A DNA stretch of 64,000 nucleotides. Origin: Polaribacter marinaquae (GTDB taxonomy: Bacteria; Bacteroidota; Bacteroidia; Flavobacteriales; Flavobacteriaceae). Below, piece by piece: positions 9,395 through 19,461 of the stretch (positions within the stretch are counted from its first letter, which is position 1; every line of letters begins with the position of its first letter). Below the pieces are notes generated by a model that did no database searches, was not told where the DNA came from, and saw only the letters and a program-made list of their open reading frames with translations. The DNA lies in assembly GCF_038019025.1 (NCBI RefSeq), contig NZ_CP150496.1, forward strand, positions 1,566,001 through 1,630,000, written 5' to 3'. Position numbers and translations under genes: made by a program.

Positions 9395-10162
9395 TTGAAA
9401 TCTTCTACATTCATACAAATCGCCAAAGGCAAAACAGATATTCAGCAGATAGAAACTGCCGAATTAAAATCTGTAATCGAAGAATTTCCTTATTTTCAAG
9501 CAGCAAGAGCTTTGTATTTAAAAGGCTTAAAAAATCAAGACAGTTTTAAGTATAATAATGAGTTAAAATTAACGGCAGCATATACAACAGACAGAACTGT
9601 TTTATTTAATTACATAACATCTTTTAAAAGTGAAATTTCTAAAGAAGAAACTATTCACGAACAAATTTCATCTAAACTAGAAAACAATCATCAAAAAGAA
9701 ACTATTCTTTCTGTTAATGCTGATGAAGAAACGAATACAACAACGATTATTGATAAGGCAGAAGAAAATTTAGAAATAGGCAAACCATTGTCATTCTCTA
9801 ACTCAGAAAGTCACTCTTTTCAACAATGGCTACAATTATCTACTAAAAAAGCAATTGTAAGAACAGAAAAAAAACCAGTAAAAAAGACAATCAAAGCAGA
9901 AGATATTATTAATAAATTTATTAAAAATAATCCTAAAATAGAACCTTTAGAAAAAGGAAAAACGATTGCTGTACCAGTTACAAAAAACAAACAAGACGCT
10001 GCTTTAATGACAGAAACTTTAGCCAAAGTTTATCTAGAACAAAAGAAGTATGAAAACGCAATACAAGCTTATCGAATTTTAAGTTTGAAATATCCAGAAA
10101 AAAGTGGTTTCTTTGCAGACCAAATTAAAAGAATACAAATTTTACAAAAAAATAAATCATGA
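9395..10162 (+). CDS. Tetratricopeptide-repeat protein (TTG start)
   Basis: Cytoplasmic-looking 255-residue protein with no signal peptide. The N-terminal part (IEEFPYFQAARALYLKGLK) and the C-terminal part (TETLAKVYLEQKKYENAIQAYRIL) are helical; the latter is a clear TPR motif near residues 205-240. The middle is charged and low in complexity. The best start is TTG at the first codon, because no ATG lies near the conserved N-terminal helix. Its last four bases overlap the secG ATG, which suggests translational coupling. Its function is unknown. Flavobacterial genomes often carry such a gene between lptE and secG, and a role around protein export or envelope assembly is inference only. Confidence 0.8.
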   Translation: MKSSTFIQIAKGKTDIQQIETAELKSVIEEFPYFQAARALYLKGLKNQDSFKYNNELKLTAAYTTDRTVLFNYITSFKSEISKEETIHEQISSKLENNHQKETILSVNADEETNTTTIIDKAEENLEIGKPLSFSNSESHSFQQWLQLSTKKAIVRTEKKPVKKTIKAEDIINKFIKNNPKIEPLEKGKTIAVPVTKNKQDAALMTETLAKVYLEQKKYENAIQAYRILSLKYPEKSGFFADQIKRIQILQKNKS

Positions 10163-10488
10163 GTTATACAGCTTTTTTAATCCTTATTTTGATTGTAGCA
10201 GTAGCTTTAATCCTAATTGTTATGGTACAAAACCCTAAAGGTGGAGGATTATCTTCTTCTTTTGGTGGCGGTGGTGCACAATCTTTAGGTGGTGTACAAA
10301 ACACAAACAACTTTTTAGACAGAACAACTTGGACGTTGGCAATTGCTATGTTTGCTTTAATTTTATTAGCAAATTTTGCAATTCCTAGAGATGGCGATAA
10401 TAATTTTCAATTAGACAATACTTTAGACGGTGTAGAAACTACAACGCCAGCAGAACCAACTACAAGCACAAACGATAGTTTAAAATAA
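10159..10488 (+). CDS. secG: Preprotein translocase subunit SecG
   Basis: Small inner-membrane subunit of the SecYEG channel. The 109-residue product has two membrane helices (about 5-22 and 57-75). The glycine-rich loop between them carries NPKGGGLSSSFGGGGAQSLGG, the SecG signature. A Thr/Asp-rich tail follows. The start overlaps the preceding TPR gene (ATGA). A strong intrinsic terminator follows, so this is the last gene of the operon. Confidence 0.95.
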   Translation: MSYTAFLILILIVAVALILIVMVQNPKGGGLSSSFGGGGAQSLGGVQNTNNFLDRTTWTLAIAMFALILLANFAIPRDGDNNFQLDNTLDGVETTTPAEPTTSTNDSLK

Positions 10489-10504
10489 CTATTATTTATA
10501 AAAT

Positions 10505-10544
10505 TTAAAATGCCAACGTAAATGACACGTTGGCATTTTTTTTT
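10505..10544 (+). terminator. Intrinsic terminator after secG
   Basis: Perfect hairpin ATGCCAACG (10510-10518) / CGTTGGCAT (10528-10536), one more T-A pair inside, a 7-base loop, then a run of T. It closes the miaB/regulator-lptE-secG transcript. Confidence 0.9.
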
Positions 10545-10583
10545 GCGCAAAAATCAGCTTAATTATTTCTAATATTGAAAAAA

Positions 10584-10615
10584 TGTCAGTTATAATCTAA
10601 TGGCATAATTTCTGA
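10584..10615 (+). promoter_or_regulatory. Candidate sigma-54-like promoter with upstream TGTCAG box for groESL
   Basis: TGGCATAATTTCTGA (10601-10615) resembles the sigma-54 -24/-12 pattern TGGCA-N7-TTGC, with GG and TG at the right spacing but A in place of the final C. TGTCAG (10584-10589) lies 11 bases upstream, and with CTGAC (10612-10616) it makes an inverted GTCAG/CTGAC pair. Transcription would start about 12 bases downstream, giving a leader of roughly 40 bases before groES. No CIRCE element is present. This is a pattern match and is not proven. Confidence 0.4.
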
Positions 10616-10665
10616 CTATTATGAAAGTATAAAAAAATTAATTTAATCAATAAAACGTATTAAAA

Positions 10666-10941
10666 ATGGGATTAAACATTAAACCTTTAGCAGACAGAGT
10701 TCTTGTAGAACCTGCACCTGCAGAAACAAAAACAGCTTCCGGATTAATCATTCCAGACAATGCAAAAGAAAAGCCACAACAAGGTACAGTTGTAGCCATA
10801 GGTAATGGTAAAATAGACGAGCCATTAACTGTAAAAGTTGGTGATACTGTTTTATACAGTAAATATGGCGGAACAGACCTTAAACTAGAAGGTAAAGATT
10901 ATTTAATGATGCGCGAATCTGATATTTTAGCGATCATATAA
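10666..10941 (+). CDS. groES: Co-chaperonin GroES
   Basis: Seven-subunit lid of the GroEL folding chamber. The 91-residue sequence runs from [20 protein letters not shown] through the mobile loop [17 protein letters not shown] to the terminal [11 protein letters not shown], all standard for the family. It lies 110 bases before groEL on the same strand with no terminator between them, so they form the usual bicistronic unit. Confidence 0.98.
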   Translation: MGLNIKPLADRVLVEPAPAETKTASGLIIPDNAKEKPQQGTVVAIGNGKIDEPLTVKVGDTVLYSKYGGTDLKLEGKDYLMMRESDILAII

Positions 10942-11033
10942 ATAATGCTATTTGCTTTTGACTATTTACCTAAAGCAAAGAACAATAAAGTAAAAACAAA
11001 TTATTTTAGCTAAAAGCCTAGAGCCAAAGCTAA

Positions 11034-12689
<1,656 letters not shown>

Positions 12690-12753
12690 TAACATACTTC
12701 TACAAATAAATTCATCTTTTATCATTTTGATTTTAAAGAGAAATATTAAATAA

Positions 12754-12789
12754 AAAAATCCGTTAGAATTCATTTTCTAACGGATTTTT
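12754..12789. terminator. Bidirectional terminator between groEL and the 134-aa gene
   Basis: Hairpin with arms AAATCCGTTAGAA and TTCTAACGGATTT, a 6-base loop (TTCATT), and flanking A and T runs on both sides (15 pairs in all). It can serve groEL on plus and the convergent small gene on minus. Confidence 0.9.
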
Positions 12790-12808
12790 AATTTTAATAA
12801 AATATCGA

Positions 12809-13213
12809 TTAACCTCGAGAACACATTGCGTCCCAAGTTGTCCAGAATTTCACATTAACACCTCCCATTAAAGGTTTTTCATCGGCTATTAAACCAACAA
12901 AAGAGGCACAATTAGCATTACAGCCAATTACATTTTTACTACCAGATTGTGCAGGAACATTAACTCTCATAGGTGGGTTTGTAGATGAATTTAATGCAGT
13001 AACTTCAATATTAAAGTCTCCTGATAAATTTGGAGTTTTAATTTGTTTTGTAGGGTTTTCTGAAGTTATTGTATCACTCCAACTTCCTTGAGAAAATGTA
13101 ACCGACCAACCTTTTACAACATTTGCTGTATCATTTTGTGGCGATATATAAACCCAAAACTGAGCTCCTCCTCCTAATTTAACTTCATTTTCAATATTTG
13201 CAATTACAGACAT
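12809..13213 (-). CDS. Hypothetical protein, 134 aa, no recognised family
   Basis: I do not recognise this protein. It lacks a signal peptide or membrane helix. It begins MSVIANIENEVKLGGGAQFW and alternates short polar and hydrophobic stretches that suggest a small beta-sandwich. It has three cysteines, two of them in GCNANC near residue 94, and ends WDAMCSRG. The frame is bounded by a good bidirectional terminator and has the same codon usage as its neighbours, so it is probably a real single-gene unit. The gene lies alone between groEL and glyS. No clear TAnnTTTG promoter is seen in the upstream 190 bases. A secreted-lectin-like or cytoplasmic binding role would be a guess. Confidence 0.7.
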   Translation of the reverse strand: MSVIANIENEVKLGGGAQFWVYISPQNDTANVVKGWSVTFSQGSWSDTITSENPTKQIKTPNLSGDFNIEVTALNSSTNPPMRVNVPAQSGSKNVIGCNANCASFVGLIADEKPLMGGVNVKFWTTWDAMCSRG

Positions 13214-13355
13214 AATAAATTGTTTTTATAGTTTCTTACTCTTTTGTAGGTTTTTCAGATTCCACCTTTTTAGAGTTGTAAAATTGAAATAAAACAATTG
13301 ATAATTTTAGCGTGTAATTACTCTTTTTATAAATTCTAGTACTTGTACTTAAGTA

Positions 13356-13385
13356 AAATACCCCATCAATTATGATGAGGTATTT
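13356..13385 (-). terminator. Terminator after glyS
   Basis: Hairpin AAATACCCCATCA / TGATGAGGTATTT with one C-A mismatch, followed on the minus strand by a short T run. It lies 22 bases after the glyS stop codon. Confidence 0.75.
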
Positions 13386-13407
13386 ATACTTTATAGTTAA
13401 AATTTAA

Positions 13408-14949
13408 TTACATTTTTTGCAACCAAGTTTTAATATCTACTTCTGCTTTTATAATATCTTTTAAATCAGAAATTTTAACACGCTTTTGCTCCATGGTGTC
13501 TCTATGTCTTATTGTAACAGATTTATCTTCTAAAGAATCATGATCTACTGTTATACAAAACGGTGTACCTGCAGCATCTTGTCTTCTGTAACGTTTACCA
13601 ACGGCATCTTTTTCATCATAAAAAACATTAAAATCCCATTTTAAGTCATCCATAATTTGCCTTGCAACTTCTGGTAAACCGTCTTTTTTAACTAACGGAA
13701 ATATTGCTGCTTTAAAAGGCGCTAAAACTGCTGGTAATTTTAAAACTGTTCTTGTTGTACCATTTTCTAAAGCTTCTTCTTGTAAAGAATTAGAAAAAAC
13801 AGCTAAAAACATTCTGTCTAAACCAATAGAAGTTTCTACTACATAAGGTGTGTAATTTTTGTTCTCTTCGTGATCGAAATATTGTAATTTCTTACCAGAA
13901 AATTCTTCATGAGCTTTTAAGTCGAAATCTGTTCTAGAATGAATTCCTTCTAATTCTTTAAATCCGAAAGGAAACTTAAATTCGATATCTGCAGCAGCAT
14001 CTGCATAATGAGCTAATTTATCATGATCATGAAAACGGTAATTATCTGCACCCATACCTAATGATAAATGCCATTTTAAACGCGTTTCTTTCCATTGATT
14101 ATACCATTCTTTTTGTGTACCAGGTTTCACAAAAAATTGCATTTCCATTTGTTCAAACTCACGCATTCTAAAAATAAATTGTCTTGCAACAATTTCATTT
14201 CTAAATGCTTTACCAGTTTGAGCAATTCCGAAAGGAATTTTCATTCGTCCGGTTTTCTGAACATTTAAAAAATTCACAAAAATACCTTGTGCAGTTTCTG
14301 GTCTTAAATATACTTGTGTAGAACTATCGGCTGAAGCACCAATTTGAGTACCAAACATTAAGTTAAACTGCTTAACTTCTGTCCAGTTTTTAGAACCTGT
14401 TAACGGGTCTGCAATTTCTAATTCTTCAATTAATAATTTAACATCAGCTAAATCTTCATTTTCTAAAGATTTACCCATTCTAGATAAAATAGTATTAATT
14501 TTTTCTTGATAACCAAGAACTCTACCATTAGTAGCTAAAAATTCTTCTTTATTAAATGCATCACCAAAACGTTTTGCAGCTTTTGTTACTTCCTTGTTTA
14601 TTTTACCTTCAATTTTGGCACAATAATCTTCTATTAAAACATCTGCTCTATATCTTTTTTTAGAATCTTTATTATCAATTAAAGGATCATTAAATGCATC
14701 TACATGGCCAGAAGCTTTCCAAGTTGTTGGGTGCATTAAAATAGATGCATCTATACCAACAATATTTTCGTGCATTTGCACCATTGCTTTCCACCAATAA
14801 TCTCTAATATTTTTCTTTAACTCAACACCATTTTGAGCATAATCGTAAACCGCACTTAAACCGTCATAAATTTCAGATGATTGAAATACATAACCATATT
14901 CTTTAGCGTGCGATAATACTTTTTTAAATTGATCTTCTTGTTTTGCCAT
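13408..14949 (-). CDS. glyS: Glycine--tRNA ligase (dimeric type)
   Basis: Class II aminoacyl-tRNA synthetase charging tRNA-Gly, of the single-chain homodimer type. Seen: an N-terminal segment FKKVLSHAKEYGYVFQSSEIY; motif 2 region VARQFIFRMREFEQMEMQFF; motif 3 region TSIGLDRMFLAVFSN; and a C-terminal anticodon-binding domain (LAPFKAAIFPLVKKDGLP onward). The 513-residue length is normal. A Bacteroidetes promoter with exact 19-nt spacing lies directly upstream and a terminator directly downstream, so the gene is monocistronic. Confidence 0.97.
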   Translation of the reverse strand: MAKQEDQFKKVLSHAKEYGYVFQSSEIYDGLSAVYDYAQNGVELKKNIRDYWWKAMVQMHENIVGIDASILMHPTTWKASGHVDAFNDPLIDNKDSKKRYRADVLIEDYCAKIEGKINKEVTKAAKRFGDAFNKEEFLATNGRVLGYQEKINTILSRMGKSLENEDLADVKLLIEELEIADPLTGSKNWTEVKQFNLMFGTQIGASADSSTQVYLRPETAQGIFVNFLNVQKTGRMKIPFGIAQTGKAFRNEIVARQFIFRMREFEQMEMQFFVKPGTQKEWYNQWKETRLKWHLSLGMGADNYRFHDHDKLAHYADAAADIEFKFPFGFKELEGIHSRTDFDLKAHEEFSGKKLQYFDHEENKNYTPYVVETSIGLDRMFLAVFSNSLQEEALENGTTRTVLKLPAVLAPFKAAIFPLVKKDGLPEVARQIMDDLKWDFNVFYDEKDAVGKRYRRQDAAGTPFCITVDHDSLEDKSVTIRHRDTMEQKRVKISDLKDIIKAEVDIKTWLQKM

Positions 14950-14957
14950 AATGGCGA

Positions 14958-14987
14958 CAAAGATAAACGTTTAGACAACTTTTTCAA
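14958..14987 (-). promoter_or_regulatory. glyS promoter
   Basis: Minus-strand TTG (14985-14987), exactly 19 bases, then TATCTTTG (14958-14965). This fits the Bacteroidetes sigma-A consensus and places the start site a few bases before the glyS ATG, giving an almost leaderless mRNA. Confidence 0.8.
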
Positions 14988-15109
14988 GAAAAAAATAATT
15001 TCATTTTAACAAAAATAGTAGGTTATTATTCCGATTAATCATAGTCAATCTTAAAAATCAAACTAAAAAAAATAAAGTATCTTTAATAAAAAAAAGCGAA
15101 CAAGGAAAA

Positions 15110-15796
15110 ATGAAATTTTTAAAGGATTTATTACATCTTTTTTATCCTGAAATTTGTGCAAATTGCCAAAATCAATTGCTTAGAAATGAAACCATATTGT
15201 GTTTATTATGTAGACACGATTTACCTTTAACTAATTTTGATAGTTATACTGATAATAAAATTACCAACTCTTTTAAAGGTAGAGTTTTAATTGAAAAAGC
15301 AAATGCATTATTATTTTTCAGAAAAAAAAGTATTACAAAAAATTTAATTCACGAGCTTAAATATAAAAACAATGAAGATATTGGCTTGTTTTTTGGAAAT
15401 TGGCTTGGTGAAGTATTAGCAAATAATAAAGAATTTTCTAAAATAGACTGCATTGTTCCTGTACCTATTCACGCTAAAAGAAAACGTAAAAGAGGTTATA
15501 ACCAAGTTACCAAATTTGGTGAGACTTTAAGCAAACATTTAAACATACCGTTGGTTGAAGGTGTTTTAATACGGAATTTAGACACTAAAACACAAACCCG
15601 AAAAAGTAGGTTTGAACGATTTAACAATTTAGAAGCTAAATTTGAAATTACAGACAATTCAATTTTAAAAAATAAACACATTTTAATTATAGATGATGTA
15701 ATTACAACAGGAGCAACAATAGAGGCTTGCGCAAAAGAACTTTTAAAATCTACCGGAATTAAAATTAGCATTTTAGCAATGGCTTACACAGATTAA
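15110..15796 (+). CDS. ComF-family phosphoribosyltransferase
   Basis: The 228-residue protein has an N-terminal zinc-ribbon with Cys16, Cys19, Cys31 and Cys34 (CANC, CLLC), followed by a type I phosphoribosyltransferase fold. Its PRPP-binding loop is ILIIDDVITTGATIEAC near the C-terminus. The VPVPIHAKRKRKRGYNQ segment is diagnostic of ComF/GntX proteins. Homologues take part in DNA uptake or purine salvage in some bacteria, but the exact substrate is generally unknown. The next gene starts 15-54 bases later on the same strand, so they may be cotranscribed. Confidence 0.9.
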   Translation: MKFLKDLLHLFYPEICANCQNQLLRNETILCLLCRHDLPLTNFDSYTDNKITNSFKGRVLIEKANALLFFRKKSITKNLIHELKYKNNEDIGLFFGNWLGEVLANNKEFSKIDCIVPVPIHAKRKRKRGYNQVTKFGETLSKHLNIPLVEGVLIRNLDTKTQTRKSRFERFNNLEAKFEITDNSILKNKHILIIDDVITTGATIEACAKELLKSTGIKISILAMAYTD

Positions 15797-15811
15797 ATTT
15801 TGTGATTTATT

Positions 15812-17473
15812 TTGAAAAATAAATTGTTAATTTGTAGAAAATTTACTTTTGTGAAATTCATTTATAAATCTCTTTTTTTTATTGTTCTTGCTACTTTAAT
15901 AGTTAGTTGTGCAAAAACAGGTAGACCAGATGGCGGACCTAAAGATGAAAAGGCTCCTTTGTTTGTAAGCTCTAATCCGCCTTACAAAACAATCAACTTT
16001 AATAAAAAAGAAGTTAAATTAGAGTTTAACGAGTTTATAAAACTAAAAGATTTAAACAAACAATTAGTTGTTTCTCCGCCGTTAAAAAATCCATTATTAG
16101 TAACACCTCAAGGAGCAGCTAGTAAGTTTTTAAAAATAGAAATCTTAGATACTTTAGCAAAAAACACAACTTACATTTTTAACTTTGGTAATGCTATCGA
16201 AGATAATAATGAAAACAACAAATTAGAACAATTTAAATACATCTTTTCTACAGGAAGTTATATTGATTCTCTTGAAACATCGGGAACTATTAAAGACGCT
16301 TTTTTAAACAAAAAACCAAAAAACACAAGTGTTGTATTGTATAAGTTAGACAGTACTTACACAGATTCTATAATTTACAAACAAAAACCAAATTACGTAA
16401 CTACTGCTATAGACACAACCACTTTTAGGTTTACAAATTTAAAAGAAGGAAAATATCTTTTAATGGCATTAGAAGAATCTACTAGCGATTATATTTTTAA
16501 TCCTAAATTAGATAAAATTGGTTTTTATACAGACACAATTACATTACCAAAAGATAGTATTATTAATATACCTATTACACTTTTTAAAGAAAAACAACCT
16601 TACGCTTTTAAAAGGGCTAAAGAAATTACAAAAGGTAAAATAGAATTTGGATACGAAGGTGAAATAAAAGATTTTAAAGTTTCTCTATTATCAAAAGTTC
16701 CAGAAGATTTTAAGAGCATTTCAAAGTTCGAAACAGATAAAGATACTTTAAACTATTGGTATACACCTTTAGAATTAGACTCACTTAATTTTCTAGTTAC
16801 TAATGATATTTTTATAGATACAGTAACAGTTAAATTTAGAAAGAAAAAACTAGATTCTTTAACTCTAAAACCTTCTGTTGGTGGCACCTTACAATTTAGA
16901 GACACCTTTTTCATAAAAAGTAACAACCCGATTACAAAATTAGATACCAGTAAAATTTCACTTATAGATAAAGATACAATTGCAGTAAATTACTCGAGTT
17001 TTCTTTCTAAAAAAGAAAACAAAATTGGTTTTATATTTAAGAAAAATCAAAAAGAAAACTACACATTAAAAGCATTACCAGGAAGTTTTACTGATATTTA
17101 TAATATTGAAAACGACACCTTAAATTATAATTTTAAAACTTTAGAGTTAGAAGATTATGGTAAAATTACCTTAAACGTTGTAAATCAAGATTCAGAAAAC
17201 TTAATTATTGATTTACTAGCTGGCAAAGATTTTGATCAAATTGTTGAAAGAAAATATTTAAACAAAACAGAAAAATTGGTTTTTACACTTTTAGAACCCA
17301 ATACTTATATGGTTAGGGCAATAATTGATAAAAACAATAATAAAAAGTGGGACACTGGAAACTTTTTATTAAGACAAAAGCCAGAAAACATTATTTATTA
17401 TCAAGAAGAGCTAAAAGTAAGAGCTAACTATTTTTTAGAGGGTAACACATTCATAGTTAAAAACTTAAAATAA
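15812..17473 (+). CDS. Lipoprotein with N-terminal Ig-like (Big_5-type) domain
   Basis: The 553-residue product has a lipoprotein signal ending VSCAKTGRPDGGPKDEKAP. This matches a common flavobacterial family annotated Ig-like domain-containing protein, with a bacterial Ig-like domain at roughly residues 45-140 (SSNPPYKTINFNKKEVKLEF). The rest is predicted beta-rich and ends without a sorting domain. The start is uncertain. TTG at the given position puts the lipid Cys at 33; GTG at 15851 would put it at 20, a more usual signal length. TACTTTTG at 15844-15851 resembles a -7 box but overlaps that GTG. Its role is unknown; it is probably in the periplasm or outer membrane. Confidence 0.8.
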   Translation: MKNKLLICRKFTFVKFIYKSLFFIVLATLIVSCAKTGRPDGGPKDEKAPLFVSSNPPYKTINFNKKEVKLEFNEFIKLKDLNKQLVVSPPLKNPLLVTPQGAASKFLKIEILDTLAKNTTYIFNFGNAIEDNNENNKLEQFKYIFSTGSYIDSLETSGTIKDAFLNKKPKNTSVVLYKLDSTYTDSIIYKQKPNYVTTAIDTTTFRFTNLKEGKYLLMALEESTSDYIFNPKLDKIGFYTDTITLPKDSIINIPITLFKEKQPYAFKRAKEITKGKIEFGYEGEIKDFKVSLLSKVPEDFKSISKFETDKDTLNYWYTPLELDSLNFLVTNDIFIDTVTVKFRKKKLDSLTLKPSVGGTLQFRDTFFIKSNNPITKLDTSKISLIDKDTIAVNYSSFLSKKENKIGFIFKKNQKENYTLKALPGSFTDIYNIENDTLNYNFKTLELEDYGKITLNVVNQDSENLIIDLLAGKDFDQIVERKYLNKTEKLVFTLLEPNTYMVRAIIDKNNNKKWDTGNFLLRQKPENIIYYQEELKVRANYFLEGNTFIVKNLK

Positions 17474-17475
17474 TC

Positions 17476-17505
17476 TTGCAACTGTAAAAAATTTATTTAT
17501 CTTTG
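17476..17505 (+). promoter_or_regulatory. Promoter of the 263-aa outer-membrane-type gene
   Basis: TTG (17476-17478), exactly 19 bases, then TATCTTTG (17498-17505). It is a textbook Bacteroidetes promoter directly after the preceding stop codon and 27 bases before the TTG start. Confidence 0.8.
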
Positions 17506-17532
17506 TTTTTTTACTTTTAAGACCCCTAAATC

Positions 17533-18324
17533 TTGAGAACCCCTATAACAATTATTTTTGTAATTGTTTTTATTCTAGAATTTAAGGCGCAGCATTACAC
17601 ACACGATATCGGTGGTTTTGTTGGCACCACTAGTTTACAAACAGATTACGGTGAGAGAAACCATTTTGGAAGCGAGTATAACAACAAAGGTATGTCTTTT
17701 GCTGTTGCTCATTATCTTCATTTTTTCAACAGAACATTGCGTTGGGATCCTAATGATATAATGAGAAATCACTTAATGGTTAAGACAGAAATTCAGTATG
17801 TAAAAAATACCGAGTTAGAACATCATGGCTATTGGGCTTCTAAACAAAGTTATGGTGGCGAGCAACTAAGAGCCATGAAAGGAAGTATAAGAATGATAAA
17901 TTTAGGTTTGCATTTAGAATACTTTTTAAGACCTCTAGAAGAATTTGTTTATCCTTACACAGATATTTCTTTCAATCCATTTTTTACTTTTGGTATTCAG
18001 TATTCATTTTACAACAACAGTTTAAAATCTGAACTTGGTAATTGGCAAGAAGATATAGCGGTCTTACCTAAAAAATATACAGAAGAAAATTCTTTAGATA
18101 TTGGTAGCGGAGAAGCTTTTGCTTTTAATATTGGTTTAGGAACCAGATATAAACTTACTGAAAAACTAGACTTATCTGCTCAATTTAATTATTCTTATTT
18201 CTTTTCTGACACAATAGATGGGTTAAAAGCAGAAGTTTTTGAAAATAGAAACAATGAATGGGCATTAACCATGCAAGTTGGTTTAATATATCACCTTAAC
18301 TTTAGCACTCCGTTATTCTACTAA
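17533..18324 (+). CDS. Flavobacterial outer-membrane beta-barrel-type protein (THC0290_0291-like)
   Basis: The 263-residue product has an N-terminal signal-like segment (TPITIIFVIVFILEFKAQ) and then alternating amphipathic strands ending in aromatic residues (VGLIYHLNFSTPLFY). This pattern suits an outer-membrane beta-barrel. It resembles the family named THC0290_0291 in Flavobacteriaceae, sometimes mislabelled glutamate dehydrogenase. It recalls PorG-like barrels of the type IX system, but I cannot show that link. The start is TTG, supported by a promoter 27 bases upstream and by the lack of an earlier ATG. Function unknown. Confidence 0.75.
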   Translation: MRTPITIIFVIVFILEFKAQHYTHDIGGFVGTTSLQTDYGERNHFGSEYNNKGMSFAVAHYLHFFNRTLRWDPNDIMRNHLMVKTEIQYVKNTELEHHGYWASKQSYGGEQLRAMKGSIRMINLGLHLEYFLRPLEEFVYPYTDISFNPFFTFGIQYSFYNNSLKSELGNWQEDIAVLPKKYTEENSLDIGSGEAFAFNIGLGTRYKLTEKLDLSAQFNYSYFFSDTIDGLKAEVFENRNNEWALTMQVGLIYHLNFSTPLFY

Positions 18325-18658
18325 AGCTAATAATATCTTTATTAAATTGAATAAAAGCACTATAAATCGATATGGTTTTTTTTATTTGATATGAAGATAT
18401 TTAGTCAAAAAATACTATCATATTATTTTAAAAAATTAAGATTCAGTATAAAATAGTTTTAGTAACTATTTAGTATTTGAAGAGGGAATTTAATATAGTT
18501 TACAGCTTACTAACTTGTGCTAAATATAGTTTTAGTGTTCAATATCGAAAACTAAAATTTAATCAAAGAATTGAATTTATTCAAACTTGACTACTATATA
18601 AGGTAAAAATTTAAAAAGGAAAAAATTTCTAAATGTAGAGGGCAATTTAAAGTATAAC
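18325..18658. other. Gene-poor AT-rich convergent spacer
   Basis: About 330 bases between the convergent outer-membrane-type gene and the small minus-strand gene. No coding frame of note was seen. A short inverted repeat AAATAGTT (18451-18458) / AACTATTT (18464-18471) with a 5-base loop could be a weak terminator. Nothing else is recognisable. Confidence 0.5.
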
Positions 18659-18826
18659 TTACTTTAAATTAATATAGAAATTAGTTAGGGTTCTTGGATA
18701 TTTTAAGACGTATTGGTCTGCTATTTCAAGTGTATGTTTTATCATTCTAGCATCTACTAAAACCTTGTGTTTAACATTAGAGGAAACTTTGTGCTTTGGT
18801 AGAATTTTCTTGAATGGATTACTCAT
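18659..18826 (-). CDS. Small 55-aa protein encoded behind the ECF sigma gene
   Basis: An ATG frame of 55 codons opens 6 bases after the ECF sigma stop codon on the same strand. The product starts MSNPFKKILPKHKVSSNVKH and ends PRTLTNFYINLK. It is basic, soluble and without cysteines or a membrane helix. The middle, LVDARMIKHTLEIADQYVL, looks like one amphipathic helix. The tight spacing, standard ATG and similar codon use support a translated gene cotranscribed with the sigma factor. By position it could modulate the sigma factor, but it does not resemble membrane anti-sigma factors. I do not recognise a family. Confidence 0.65.
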   Translation of the reverse strand: MSNPFKKILPKHKVSSNVKHKVLVDARMIKHTLEIADQYVLKYPRTLTNFYINLK

Positions 18827-18832
18827 AATTAT

Positions 18833-19435
18833 TTATAATGATTCGTATACTTTAACAACCTTGGCTTTGGCTCGTTTAACTCTCATTTTAACTGCACTTT
18901 CACCAATATTTAAAACTTCTTTTATTTCTTTAATACTCTTATCATCTTGGTATTTCATCAATAAAATCATTTTATCCGAAGGATCTATTAAAGATAAAGC
19001 TTTTGCAAGTTTAGCAGATTTTAATTCTAATAAATTAGCATCTTCAATTTCTTCAAAAGAATCGTTATTCTCTTTAATTTGATCTGTTACAATTGTAACT
19101 TTCTCTTTTTTCTTATGGCTGTTTCTTTGCACATAATTTACACAAAAATTATATGTAAAAGAATACAACCAAGTAGAAAACTTAGAATTACCTCTAAAAG
19201 TTTTTAATTTAACAAATAGTCTAACAAAAACATCGTGCATTAAACCTTCTGCTTCTTCTTTGCTTTTTGAAAAACCATAACACTTATTATATACAACGCT
19301 AGAAAATCTATCGTATAATGTTGCAAATAATTCTGTATTATTAGTTCTAACTATTTCGAAAACTAATTCTTCATCTGTAATTTTTAATTCTATCGTATTC
19401 ACTTCGGTTGGTTTTATGACACTAAATAACAACAT
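18833..19435 (-). CDS. ECF-type RNA polymerase sigma factor
   Basis: Sigma-70 family factor of the extracytoplasmic-function class. Region 2 covers about residues 38-105 (ATLYDRFSSVVYNKCYGF, EGLMHDVFVRLFVKLKTF, STWLYSFTYNFCVNYV). Region 4 lies near 140-195 (LMKYQDDKSIKEIKEVLNIGESAVKMRVKRAKAK). The ATG at the given start is plausible, but a GTG at codon 12 (19402) followed by NTIELKITDEEL would also fit. No anti-sigma gene with membrane helices is next to it. A 55-aa gene follows at 6 bases. The gene is divergent from rpoD, and paired direct repeats occur upstream. Confidence 0.9.
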   Translation of the reverse strand: MLLFSVIKPTEVNTIELKITDEELVFEIVRTNNTELFATLYDRFSSVVYNKCYGFSKSKEEAEGLMHDVFVRLFVKLKTFRGNSKFSTWLYSFTYNFCVNYVQRNSHKKKEKVTIVTDQIKENNDSFEEIEDANLLELKSAKLAKALSLIDPSDKMILLMKYQDDKSIKEIKEVLNIGESAVKMRVKRAKAKVVKVYESL

Positions 19436-19461
19436 AAGTCACACTTAAAATTTTTAAAAAG

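Noticed and set aside
10520..10665. CIRCE-type heat-shock operator upstream of groES
   Set aside because: No TTAGCACTC-N9-GAGTGCTAA-like repeat is present; only the TGTCAG/TGGCA arrangement was seen.
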